Source of the DNA: Janibacter sp. Soil728
GTDB lineage: Bacteria; Actinomycetota; Actinomycetes; Actinomycetales; Dermatophilaceae
Assembly (NCBI RefSeq): GCF_001428305.1
Contig: NZ_LMRZ01000005.1
Coordinates: 124,001-188,000 of the forward strand
DNA: 64,000 bases
Reading direction: 5' to 3'
In this document: positions 1 through 7,348 of the stretch, in pieces
Layout: the number at the start of each line of letters is the position of its first letter
Numbering within the stretch: the stretch's first letter is position 1
Program-made: the position numbers and the translations under genes
Notes under the pieces: model-generated
Database searches by the model: none
What the model was told of the DNA's origin: nothing
Seen by the model: the letters and a program-made list of their open reading frames with translations, nothing else

Positions 1-61
1 CCTCCTTGACGGCCTTGGCGAGCATGGGGTCGAGCACGAGGTCAGCAGGCAGCGGTGTCAC
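1..61 (-). CDS. ATP-dependent DNA ligase (LigC-like), N-terminal fragment
   Basis: A minus-strand frame opens with GTG at 61-59, just after an in-frame TGA, and runs off the window edge. The 20 visible residues include LDPMLAKAVKE. They resemble the N-terminus of actinobacterial ATP-dependent ligases of the LigC type, where a PMLAK motif lies about 10-15 residues from the start. Only the N-terminus is present, so no catalytic lysine can be seen. The identification rests on this short motif and is tentative. The gene is divergent from the hydrolase at 102, with about 40 bp between them. Confidence 0.45.
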   Translation of the reverse strand, partial: MTPLPADLVLDPMLAKAVKE

Positions 62-101
62 TCGTCACATTCTGCCCGTCCGGCAAGACTTTTGAGACGA
101 T

Positions 102-1274
102 GTGGGCGTGGCAAAGACGACGGGGGCCCAGAAGGCGCTGACGTACGGCTCGGTGGCCGTGGGCTCGGCGCTCGTCGGCGCAGGCTCGGTGTGGATGGGC
201 GGAGCGACCTACTTCGCCCGCAGGGTGCTCACGCCCGACCTCGTGCGCCCCGACGACACCCAGATCCACGTCATCCACTCCGACAGCCTCACCCTCTCGG
301 GTTCGCCCGACCTGCTCGTCCCCGGACGCTACGGACTCTGGCTGGACGGCGGTCGAGGCCATGCCCGGATCGGGGCGATGCTCGAGGTGGACCACCGTCG
401 CCAGACCGTGCGGCGGGAGCTGCTGGGTGTCGACTGCGGTGTGCTGCAACCGGGCTCGGCCCGCTTCAACGGCTACTACTACGGCGGCACCCCCGGATCC
501 GACCTCGGGCTCGCCTACGAGGACATTGCCGTCCCGACCGAGCTGGGCCCCATGCCGGCATGGGTGGTGCCGAGCGAGCACGGGGACGGGTCACGCTGGG
601 CGGTGCTCGTCCATGGTCGTGGCGCGCGTCGGCACGAGACCCTGCGCGCGCTCCCGGCGATGCACGCTGCCGGGTTGACCAGCCTCGTCCCGAGCTACCG
701 CAACGACGGCGACGCGCCGGTGGGTCCTGACGGCCGCTACAACCTGGGTCTGTCGGAGTGGCGCGACATCGAGGACGCCATCAAGCTCGCTCTCGCCCGT
801 GGGGCCCACGAGATCGTCCTCGTGGGTTGGTCGATGGGCGGCGCCATCGTGCTCCAGTTCCTCGACCGTTCGCCGCTGTCCTCGGTCGTCTCCCGGGCGG
901 TGCTCGACGGTCCTGTCGTCGACTGGGGCGATGTCCTGAAGCACCACGCGGCGATGCACCGGGTCCCGGCTGCGGTCGGCCACCTCGGCAGTGCCCTGAT
1001 GGGCCAGCACTGGGCCAAGCGTCTCGTCGGGGTCTCCGAGAGCGTCGACGTCGCACGGACCAACTGGGTCAAGCGCGCCGAGGAGCTCTCGCACCGGATC
1101 CTGCTCATCCACTCGCGCGATGACGAGTTCGTGCCCGTCGGACCCAGCGAGGCGCTCGCCTCCGCCCGGCCGGACCTGATCACCTTCGAGCCGTGGTCGC
1201 TCGCCCGTCACTGCAAGGAGTGGAATGTCGACCCCAGGCGCTGGGAGTCCGTCGTGACCGGGTTCGTGCGCTAG
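102..1274 (+). CDS. Alpha/beta hydrolase with N-terminal membrane anchor
   Basis: This 390-residue protein begins with GTG at 102; GTG at 108 is an alternative. A hydrophobic stretch at about residues 15-38 looks like a membrane anchor or uncleaved signal. The hydrolase core has the nucleophile elbow GWSMGG, with Ser near residue 244. The acid residue is probably in HSRDDEFVP (about 340) and the histidine in ARHCKEW near the C-terminus. This fits serine hydrolases of the alpha/beta fold. The substrate is unknown; related actinobacterial proteins are usually annotated simply as alpha/beta hydrolases. It stands alone, followed by a small membrane protein 73 bp downstream. Confidence 0.8.
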   Translation: MGVAKTTGAQKALTYGSVAVGSALVGAGSVWMGGATYFARRVLTPDLVRPDDTQIHVIHSDSLTLSGSPDLLVPGRYGLWLDGGRGHARIGAMLEVDHRRQTVRRELLGVDCGVLQPGSARFNGYYYGGTPGSDLGLAYEDIAVPTELGPMPAWVVPSEHGDGSRWAVLVHGRGARRHETLRALPAMHAAGLTSLVPSYRNDGDAPVGPDGRYNLGLSEWRDIEDAIKLALARGAHEIVLVGWSMGGAIVLQFLDRSPLSSVVSRAVLDGPVVDWGDVLKHHAAMHRVPAAVGHLGSALMGQHWAKRLVGVSESVDVARTNWVKRAEELSHRILLIHSRDDEFVPVGPSEALASARPDLITFEPWSLARHCKEWNVDPRRWESVVTGFVR

Positions 1275-1347
1275 TGGCTGCCCTTGGCCGTCGCGCGACG
1301 GTGACGCGTACGACGAGGTTCGTCGTCCAGTCTGGGGACGTGCCGCG

Positions 1348-1722
1348 ATGAAGGCCGCAGTGGGCTGCTTGGCGGTGGTCGCCCTGGCCTTCGTCCTCCT
1401 GCTTGGCCTGACCTTCTTCGTCATCTCCGACACCGAGGACCAGAGTGGTCTGAGCACGGAGGTCGACGTCACCGTCACCACGTCCGAGGAGAAGCGCAGG
1501 AGCAGCAGCGGTCACACGGTCGACTACGCCTATCGCATCGGGGCGCAGCGGTTCGTCAACCAGACGTGGATCACCAACACGGGCTGGATGCCCGGTGAGC
1601 CGCTGAGCGCGTGCGTGGACCCCGACGCGCCGGAGAGACACGCACTGCGCACGGACGGCACCGAGGTCTGCGGCGACGACTTCATCGCCTTCACCGTGGA
1701 GACCGCCGAGCCTGCTCGGTGA
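1348..1722 (+). CDS. Small membrane-anchored protein, DUF3592-like
   Basis: A 124-residue protein with one strong N-terminal transmembrane segment (about residues 3-26), followed by an extracytoplasmic domain. That domain contains a SGHTVDYAYRIG stretch and a CVDPDAPERH-like segment, the pattern of DUF3592 proteins (a small beta-domain with a Cys-x-Asp-P motif). No catalytic motif is visible. Its last 32 bp overlap the 3' end of the convergent reductase gene. A second, larger DUF3592-like protein lies at 43855. Function unknown. Confidence 0.65.
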   Translation: MKAAVGCLAVVALAFVLLLGLTFFVISDTEDQSGLSTEVDVTVTTSEEKRRSSSGHTVDYAYRIGAQRFVNQTWITNTGWMPGEPLSACVDPDAPERHALRTDGTEVCGDDFIAFTVETAEPAR

Positions 1723-2398
1723 GCGACGCGACCCGCCAGAGCCCGAGCAGCGTGCCGTCCTCCTCGAGCAGGTGCCGGCAGGTCAGGTCGACCTGGACGT
1801 CCGTGCCGTCGAGGATGCGCGGGTGCGCGGCCCGGCTCCCCCCGACCAGGTGAGGCGTCCACGACAGGCCCAGCTCGTCGACGAGCCCCGTGGCGACCAG
1901 CTCGGCCGCGAGAGTGGGACCCCCTTCGCACAGCACGTGGGGACCGAAGCTTGCCCGCGCCCTCTCGATGACCGCCGCCAGGTCCACGGTGTCCTCGCCG
2001 CACACCCAGATGCGCTCGTCCTCCTGCGCTCCCGAGGCGCGGGTCGTCGCCAGCACGATGCCGTCCTTGTCCCGGACCGACTCGGGTCGTTGGGCGCGGC
2101 GTGAGACGACGACCATCGGCGTGCGTGCCGGCCCGTACTCCTCCGCCCGCACCGTGCCCGCACCGACGAGCAGCACGTCCGCGGCTCGCCTCATGGCGGC
2201 GAAGCCCTGGTGGTCGGCCCCCGAGTTGATCGACCCGGACACCCCGTCGGGGCCGTTGGCCGCACCATCGAGCGTCGCGACGAAGTTCAGGCGCAGGAGC
2301 GCATCGGTGCTCGCATAGAGGGCGTCGATCTCGGCCTCACCGACGGTGGCGCCGGGCTGGACGTCGAAGGGAGCGTCGTCGGCCATGAGGATCCGCAT
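1691..2398 (-). CDS. RibD C-terminal-domain pyrimidine reductase family protein
   Basis: A 235-residue protein with the dihydrofolate-reductase-like fold of the RibD C-terminal domain. Visible features are LNFVATLDGAANG near residue 40, a GAGTVRAE segment and CEGGPTLAAEL near the C-terminus, which are the NADPH- and substrate-binding signatures of this family. It lacks the N-terminal deaminase domain of bifunctional RibD. It could therefore act as a stand-alone 5-amino-6-(5-phosphoribosylamino)uracil reductase, or as an unrelated reductase. The ATG at 2398 is chosen because the frame further upstream overlaps the divergent PPK2 gene. No riboflavin genes are nearby. Confidence 0.8.
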   Translation of the reverse strand: MRILMADDAPFDVQPGATVGEAEIDALYASTDALLRLNFVATLDGAANGPDGVSGSINSGADHQGFAAMRRAADVLLVGAGTVRAEEYGPARTPMVVVSRRAQRPESVRDKDGIVLATTRASGAQEDERIWVCGEDTVDLAAVIERARASFGPHVLCEGGPTLAAELVATGLVDELGLSWTPHLVGGSRAAHPRILDGTDVQVDLTCRHLLEEDGTLLGLWRVASLTEQARRSPR

Positions 2399-2446
2399 GA
2401 CGTCGAGTCTGCCCCAACCGGCCGTCCGGCTGACATGATGCGAGAC

Positions 2447-3325
2447 ATGGCCAAGCAAAAGAAGGCAGCCAAGAAGACGTCGACGTCCGCTCCCACCCCC
2501 TTCAGCGACGCGCTGCGCGTAGACCCCGGCACGGACCTCGCGGCGATCGACCCGCGCAGCACCCCGGGCTTCGAGGGGGACAAGGACGCCGGCAAGGAGG
2601 CGCTGGAGGCGCTCACCGAACCCGTCTCCGAGCTGCAGGAGCGGCTCTTCGCGGAGTCCCGCGCCGGTGGCACGCGCAGCATCCTGCTCGTCGTGCAGGG
2701 CATGGACACCTCGGGCAAGGGCGGGATCATGCGCCACGCCGTCGGTGCCGTCGACCCGCAGGGGGTGGCCATCACGAGTTTCAAGGCGCCGAGCGCGCAG
2801 GAGCAGAAGCACCCCTTCCTATGGCGCATCCGCAATGCCCTGCCGGATCCGGGGATGATCGGCGTCTTCGACCGCAGCCACTACGAGGACGTGCTCATCG
2901 TGCGCGTCCACGACCTCGTGCCCAGGGCCCAGTGGGCCCGCCGCTACGGGCAGATCAACACCTTCGAGCAGAGCGTCGTCGACGACGACACGACGATCAT
3001 CAAGGTGATGCTCCACATCAGCAAGGACGAGCAGAAGGCGCGCCTGACCGAGCGCCTGGACCGGCCGGACAAGCACTGGAAGTTCAACCCCGGCGACATC
3101 GACGAGCGCGAGCGTTGGGAGGACTACCAGGAGGCCTACCAGGCCGTCATCGACAAGTGCTCGACCGATGTCGCGCCCTGGTACGTCGTTCCCGCCGACC
3201 GCAAGTGGTTTGCCCGGCTCGCGGTGATGAACCTGCTCCACGAGCACCTCGCTGCCCTCGACCCGCAGTGGCCGAAGGCCGACTTCGATGTCGAGGAGCA
3301 GAAGGGGCGGCTCGAGAAGAGCTGA
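2447..3325 (+). CDS. Polyphosphate kinase 2 family protein
   Basis: A 292-residue PPK2-family phosphotransferase that transfers phosphate between polyphosphate and nucleotides. The Walker A motif GMDTSGKGG is at about 85-93 and the Walker B-like segment FDRSHYEDVL at 141-150. The C-terminal part carries the WYVVPADRKWFARL motif typical of PPK2. The length matches short single-domain PPK2 enzymes; the class (AMP- or ADP-phosphorylating) cannot be settled by reading. A lysine-rich N-terminus precedes the fold. ATG codons at 2435 and 2438 are alternative in-frame starts. The stop lies 4 bp before palindrome copy 1. Confidence 0.88.
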   Translation: MAKQKKAAKKTSTSAPTPFSDALRVDPGTDLAAIDPRSTPGFEGDKDAGKEALEALTEPVSELQERLFAESRAGGTRSILLVVQGMDTSGKGGIMRHAVGAVDPQGVAITSFKAPSAQEQKHPFLWRIRNALPDPGMIGVFDRSHYEDVLIVRVHDLVPRAQWARRYGQINTFEQSVVDDDTTIIKVMLHISKDEQKARLTERLDRPDKHWKFNPGDIDERERWEDYQEAYQAVIDKCSTDVAPWYVVPADRKWFARLAVMNLLHEHLAALDPQWPKADFDVEEQKGRLEKS

Positions 3326-3328
3326 CGA

Positions 3329-3354
3329 CCTGCATTGCCCTAGGGCAATGCAGG
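3329..3354. repeat. ALP-stop palindrome, copy 1 (putative bidirectional terminator)
   Basis: A perfect 26-bp palindrome: half-site CCTGCATTGCCCT followed by its exact reverse complement, centre CCTAGG. It lies between the convergent genes for PPK2 and the AidB-like protein and contains the stop codon (TAG) of the latter. Four more copies occur in this window, all between convergent genes. As RNA from either strand it would fold into a strong hairpin, but no T-run follows. Confidence 0.85.
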
Positions 3355-5016
3355 ATTTGAGCGGGTGATCGCGGTGGCGCCGGAGAGGGTCACCAAGCCG
3401 GCGTCGAGGGTGCCGAAGCTCGCGCCCGTGGCCCCGCCCAGGCGCGAGGCGACGAAGGCCTCGGCCATCTCGGCGGGGGAGTGCAGCACCATCAGGCTCG
3501 CCTGGAGGGTCAGGGCCAGTCGCTCGACGAGCCGTCGCGCACCCATCGCGATGTCGGCGCCGTCCAGGGCCGCCAGGCCTGCGCAGTCGCGTTCGAGATC
3601 GTCCAGCGCCGCGTCGAGCACCGACAGATGGCCACGGGCCGTCGAGGCCTCCTTGAGCAGCGCCATGAGCGACGCCGGCTCGCGGGAGATCGCCCGCAGG
3701 ACGTCGAGCGCGTTGACATTGCCCGAGCCCTCCCAGATCGAGTTGAGCGGCGCCTGGCGGTAGAGCCGGGCCATGCCGTGCTCCTCGACGTAGCCGTTGC
3801 CGCCGAGGCACTCCATCGCCTCCGCGACGAAGGGGGAGGTGCGCTTGCACACCCAGTACTTGCCCACCGCCACCCCCAGGCGGGTCAGCTCGGTGTCGCC
3901 CTCGTCGAGGGCGTGCGCCAGGCGCAGCCCGAGCAGCGTGGCCGCCTCCGACTCCAGCGCGAGATCGGTGAGCACATTGCGCATGAGCGGTTGGTCGACC
4001 AAGGTCGCCCCGAAGGCTCGTCGGTGGCTCGTGTGGTGCACCGCGCGCGTCAGTGCGGCGCGCATCGTCGCGGCGGAGCCGAGCACGCAGTCCAACCTGG
4101 TGGCGGAGACCATCTCGATGATCGTGCGGACCCCCCTTCCCTCCTCTCCGACGAGCGCACCCCAGGTGCCGTCGAGCTCGATCTCGGAGGAGGCGTTGGA
4201 GCGGTCGCCGAGCTTGTCCTTCAGGCGCTGCAGGGCGAAGGGGTTGCGGCTCCCGTCCTCGAGGACGCGCGGGACGAGGAAGCAGCTCGGGGCCGCCTCG
4301 GGTGAGGTCTTGGCCAGGACGAGGAAGACATCGCTCATCGGCGCGGAGCAGAACCACTTGTGGCCGGTGAGCCGGTAGGTGTCACCGGTGAGCGGTCCGC
4401 CGGGGGTGCGCACGGCGAGCGTCGAGTTGGCGCGCACGTCCGACCCGCCCTGCTTCTCGGTCATCCCCATGCCGGCGATGGCACCCGCCTTGGTCTGCAC
4501 CTCCCGCAACCCGAAGTCGTACTCCCGGGAGGCGAGCTTGCCCTCCCAGCGGACGGCGAGCTCGGGGGAGTGACGAAGGGCGGGGACCGCCGCGTTGGTC
4601 ATGGTGATGGGGCAGATGTGCCCCGGCTCGACCTGGCTCCAGGTGACGAATCCTGCGGCTCGCCGCACGTGTGCGCCACTGGCCGGCGGCTGGGTCCACG
4701 GCACGGCGGTCAGACCGGCGCCGGCGGCGACGCTCATCAGCTCGTGCCACGCCGGGTCGAACTCCACCTCGTCGACGCGGTGGCCCCACCTGTCGTGGGT
4801 GACCAACCGCGGGGTGTTGCGCTGGGCGAGATCGGCCCACTGCTCGGCGCGCGACGAACCGGCCAGCTCGCCGAGAGCGGTCAGCTCGGTGATCGCCTCG
4901 TTGCGCTGCGGCATCGGGACCCAGCGGGTCACCCCTTCACTCAGGACCGGATCGCTGCCGAAGACGTCGTGACCGCCGTACGGCGGGACCTGGTTGGTGA
5001 CCTCATGCGTGGACAT
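3340..5016 (-). CDS. aidB: AidB-like acyl-CoA dehydrogenase family protein
   Basis: A 558-residue flavoprotein of the acyl-CoA dehydrogenase superfamily in the AidB subgroup. It closely follows the known AidB pattern: an N-terminal region with RVDEVEFDPAWHELM, then PITMT, GMGMTEKQGGSDV (about 183-193), GHKWFCSAPMSD, RLKDKLGDRSNASSE, VAEAMECLGGNGYVEE and NSIWEGSGNVNALDVLR. AidB of E. coli is an alkylation-response flavoprotein of debated function. The ATG at 5016 begins the conserved N-terminus; the longer frame runs through tRNA DNA. The last codons and the TAG stop are supplied by palindrome copy 1, giving a NPALP C-terminus. Confidence 0.85.
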   Translation of the reverse strand: MSTHEVTNQVPPYGGHDVFGSDPVLSEGVTRWVPMPQRNEAITELTALGELAGSSRAEQWADLAQRNTPRLVTHDRWGHRVDEVEFDPAWHELMSVAAGAGLTAVPWTQPPASGAHVRRAAGFVTWSQVEPGHICPITMTNAAVPALRHSPELAVRWEGKLASREYDFGLREVQTKAGAIAGMGMTEKQGGSDVRANSTLAVRTPGGPLTGDTYRLTGHKWFCSAPMSDVFLVLAKTSPEAAPSCFLVPRVLEDGSRNPFALQRLKDKLGDRSNASSEIELDGTWGALVGEEGRGVRTIIEMVSATRLDCVLGSAATMRAALTRAVHHTSHRRAFGATLVDQPLMRNVLTDLALESEAATLLGLRLAHALDEGDTELTRLGVAVGKYWVCKRTSPFVAEAMECLGGNGYVEEHGMARLYRQAPLNSIWEGSGNVNALDVLRAISREPASLMALLKEASTARGHLSVLDAALDDLERDCAGLAALDGADIAMGARRLVERLALTLQASLMVLHSPAEMAEAFVASRLGGATGASFGTLDAGLVTLSGATAITRSNPALP

Positions 5017-5072
5017 GACCGCACGATACGGGCCGGGCCAGGGCACCCGGGAGGTGGTCGTCGTGCCCGGGT

Positions 5073-5100
5073 TTGGAATCTGAGGATGCTCTGGGCTAAT
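5073..5100 (+). promoter_or_regulatory. Candidate promoter of first tRNA pair
   Basis: TTGGAA at 5073-5078 and GCTAAT at 5095-5100 are spaced by 16 bp, about 40 bp upstream of the first tRNA. The pair resembles a sigma-70 type promoter. It is an AT-richer patch in otherwise GC-rich DNA. Inference from spacing only. Confidence 0.4.
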
Positions 5101-5139
5101 CTCACCCAGCGCAGGCACGCAGTGATGTGGGCCTCGAGT

Positions 5140-5212
5140 GCGGATGTAGCTCAGTTGGTAGAGCGCAACCTTGCCAAGGTTGAGGTCGCCGGTTCGAACC
5201 CGGTCATCCGCT
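5140..5212 (+). tRNA. tRNA-Gly (GCC), copy 1
   Basis: A full cloverleaf of 73 nt: acceptor GCGGATG pairs with CATCCGC, T-arm GGTTCGAACCC, anticodon loop TTGCCAA giving anticodon GCC. CCA is not encoded. It is identical to the tRNA at 5512. Confidence 0.97.
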
Positions 5213-5254
5213 CGGACGGAACCTTCCTCTCGCAGGAGGTGCCGGGTACACCCC

Positions 5255-5329
5255 GGGCGATTGGCGCAGCGGTAGCGCGCTTCCCTGACACGGAAGAGGT
5301 CACTGGTTCGATCCCAGTATCGCCCACCA
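5255..5329 (+). tRNA. tRNA-Val (GAC), copy 1
   Basis: Acceptor GGGCGAT pairs with ATCGCCC. The anticodon loop CTGACAC gives GAC (valine). The 3' ACCA is encoded in the DNA. The gene is 43 bp after tRNA-Gly copy 1 and identical to the tRNA at 5706. Confidence 0.96.
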
Positions 5330-5439
5330 GCACGATCACGGCTCCGAGCTCGCGACAGCGACCCGGGGCCTTTGTCGTCCACGGGCGCGGGCCCTCGGGG
5401 CCTGACCCGCGCAGCCGACGCCACGCCGAGTGGGCCCGG

Positions 5440-5468
5440 TTGGGAGAGACGCCTCTCGATGGGTTAAT
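5440..5468 (+). promoter_or_regulatory. Candidate promoter of second tRNA set
   Basis: TTGGGA at 5440-5445, a 17-bp spacer, then GTTAAT at 5463-5468, about 43 bp before the second tRNA-Gly. It resembles the candidate promoter before the first pair (TTGGAA/GCTAAT), so the promoter may have been duplicated with the tRNAs. Confidence 0.4.
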
Positions 5469-5511
5469 GTTTCTCCTCGTGCCCCGGTTGCGCAAAGCGA
5501 CCTGGGGACAC

Positions 5512-5584
5512 GCGGATGTAGCTCAGTTGGTAGAGCGCAACCTTGCCAAGGTTGAGGTCGCCGGTTCGAACCCGGTCATCCGCT
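5512..5584 (+). tRNA. tRNA-Gly (GCC), copy 2
   Basis: 73 nt, sequence-identical to the tRNA-Gly at 5140, with anticodon GCC in a TTGCCAA loop. It leads the second cluster Gly-Cys-Val, an arrangement common in actinobacteria. Confidence 0.97.
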
Positions 5585-5607
5585 CGCAAGGTGAGACCAC
5601 CTTCGGT

Positions 5608-5678
5608 GGTGGAGTGGCCGAGAGGCGAGGCAACGGCCTGCAAAGCCGTCTACACGGGTTCAAATCCCGTCTCCACCT
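5608..5678 (+). tRNA. tRNA-Cys (GCA)
   Basis: 71 nt: acceptor GGTGGAG pairs with CTCCACC, anticodon loop CTGCAAA gives GCA (cysteine), T-arm GGGTTCAAATCCC. CCA is not encoded. It lies 23 bp after tRNA-Gly copy 2. Confidence 0.96.
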
Positions 5679-5705
5679 CGACCATGCAGATCGTGTGCAT
5701 GACCT

Positions 5706-5780
5706 GGGCGATTGGCGCAGCGGTAGCGCGCTTCCCTGACACGGAAGAGGTCACTGGTTCGATCCCAGTATCGCCCACCA
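5706..5780 (+). tRNA. tRNA-Val (GAC), copy 2
   Basis: 75 nt with encoded CCA, identical to the tRNA-Val at 5255. It ends the Gly-Cys-Val cluster and is followed within 10 bp by a strong hairpin. Confidence 0.96.
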
Positions 5781-5788
5781 GCACGACG

Positions 5789-5822
5789 AGGCCCCGGCCC
5801 GCGGAGACGCGGACCGGGGCCT
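5789..5822. terminator. Hairpin terminator after tRNA cluster
   Basis: AGGCCCCGG-C-CCGCG and CGCGG-A-CCGGGGCCT form a 14-bp stem with one mismatch around a GAGA tetraloop. It sits between the tRNA-Val and the 3' end of the convergent dehydrogenase gene, so it could serve both strands. There is no clear T-run. Confidence 0.65.
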
Positions 5823-5842
5823 TCGTGCACTCTGGGTGGCTT

Positions 5843-7219
5843 CTACCGGGCGGCCACGCGCACGAGCTTGCGGTTGACGAACTCGTTCATCCCGTCGGCG
5901 GCGAGCTCGCGTCCGTAGCCGGAGCGCTTGACCCCTCCGAAGGGCAGACCCGGCATGGTCGTGCCGTGCTCGTTGACGTAGGCCATGCCGACGTCGAGTC
6001 GGGCCGCGACCTTCGCGGCCTGCTCCGGGTGATCGCTCCACACGGACCCCGACAGGCCGAAGGGGGAGTCGTTGGCCTGCTCCAGCGCCGCGTCGACGTC
6101 GGTCATCCGGTAGACCATCACCACGGGCCCGAAGAGCTCCTCGGTCCACGCGCGCATGTCCGGGGTGATGCCGGTGAGCACCGTCGGTGCGTAGAAGGCT
6201 CCGGCCCGATCAACTGGTTGTCCGCCGGTGTGGACCGTGGCTCCCTTGCCGACGGCGTCCTGGACCTGCTCGTCGAGGTCGTCGCGTGCCTGCGTGGTGG
6301 ACATCGGTCCCATCCGGGTGTCCTCGTCCAGCGGGTCCCCGACCACGGTCGCCTCGACGTGACGGGTCAGTGCCGCGACGAAGTCGTCGTGGATCGCGTC
6401 CGCCACGAACATCCGTTTGGGGGAGTTGCACGCCTGACCGCAGTTGGACAGGCGCGCCCGGGCAGCCGTCTTGGCCATCGCGTCGATGTCAGCGGCGTCG
6501 AGCACGATCATCGCGTCGGACCCGCCCAGCTCGAGCACCGACTTGGTGAGATTCTCACCGGCCGACCTGCCGACCGCAGCGCCGGCCTGCTCGCTGCCGG
6601 TGAGTGAGACGCCCTGCACCCGTGGGTCGGCGATGACGTCAGGGATGATCTTGCTCGACGCGAGCAGATTGATGAAGCCACCCTCTGGCAGACCTGCCTG
6701 CAGCAGGATCTCCTCCATGAGGGCATTGGACCCGGCGCAGATCCCCGCGTGCTTGAGCAGGATCGTGTTGCCGAGCATGAGGTTCGGGGCAGCGAAGCGA
6801 GCCACCTGGTAGTAGGGGTAGTTCCACGGCATGACGCCGAGCAGGACGCCGACCGGCTCCTTGCGGACGACGCTGCGCAGGGCGCCCTGGGCCTCGAGCT
6901 CTTCCTCGGCGAGCAGCTCGGGGCCGTGGTCGGCGTACCACCGGTAGATCGACCCGGCGAGCCGGGCCTCCCCCTTCGCCTCCTTCAGCGGCTTGCCCAT
7001 CTCGATGGCGATCGCGCGGGCCAGCTCGTCGGCGCGCTCGTCGTACAGGTCAGCGGCGCGGCGCAGGACCTGGGCCCGTTCGTCCAGCGGCCGCTCGCGC
7101 CACTGCTCGTAGGCGCGGTGCGCTCGCTCGACTGCCGCGAGGGCACCGGCCCGGTCGACCTCGTCGAAGGTGCGCTCGATCTCACCGGTGGTCGGGTTCT
7201 CGGTGCGGTAGTTCGACAT
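5843..7219 (-). CDS. gabD1: NAD(P)-dependent succinate-semialdehyde dehydrogenase (GabD1-like)
   Basis: A 458-residue aldehyde dehydrogenase. It shows the catalytic cysteine in NCGQACNSPKR (Cys about 264), the general-base glutamate in VLELGGSD (Glu about 230), the PWNYPYYQ substrate/cofactor segment and a C-terminal PFGGVKRSGYGRE. The short length and the GQxC context match the GabD1-type succinate-semialdehyde dehydrogenases of actinobacteria, which oxidise succinate semialdehyde to succinate; the exact substrate is not proven. The start MSNYRTENP at 7219 has a GGA-type ribosome site upstream, and the longer open frame beyond it is the shadow of the ATP-grasp gene. Confidence 0.8.
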   Translation of the reverse strand: MSNYRTENPTTGEIERTFDEVDRAGALAAVERAHRAYEQWRERPLDERAQVLRRAADLYDERADELARAIAIEMGKPLKEAKGEARLAGSIYRWYADHGPELLAEEELEAQGALRSVVRKEPVGVLLGVMPWNYPYYQVARFAAPNLMLGNTILLKHAGICAGSNALMEEILLQAGLPEGGFINLLASSKIIPDVIADPRVQGVSLTGSEQAGAAVGRSAGENLTKSVLELGGSDAMIVLDAADIDAMAKTAARARLSNCGQACNSPKRMFVADAIHDDFVAALTRHVEATVVGDPLDEDTRMGPMSTTQARDDLDEQVQDAVGKGATVHTGGQPVDRAGAFYAPTVLTGITPDMRAWTEELFGPVVMVYRMTDVDAALEQANDSPFGLSGSVWSDHPEQAAKVAARLDVGMAYVNEHGTTMPGLPFGGVKRSGYGRELAADGMNEFVNRKLVRVAAR

Positions 7220-7247
7220 GGAGTCCTCTCTTGGTGTTGGTCCAAGT

Positions 7248-7261
7248 GTGCCTCGAGGCAC
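7248..7261. promoter_or_regulatory. 14-bp palindrome in divergent promoter region
   Basis: GTGCCTCGAGGCAC is a perfect palindrome. It lies in the 129-bp gap between the divergent aldehyde dehydrogenase and ATP-grasp genes. A second imperfect dyad, CTTGG-N7-CCAAG, is at 7230-7246. Either could be an operator; no local regulator gene is evident. Confidence 0.3.
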
Positions 7262-7348
7262 TACCCCGGCCCTCTCAGCACATGCGCGCGCCCCGCATCG
7301 TCTCGACGTGCGGTGTGTGGAAGGAGGGAGAGTGGGTACGGGGGCCTC

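Noticed and set aside
3329-3354. Palindrome as insertion-sequence end or phage attachment site
   Set aside because: No transposase or integrase is present nearby and no target duplications are seen.
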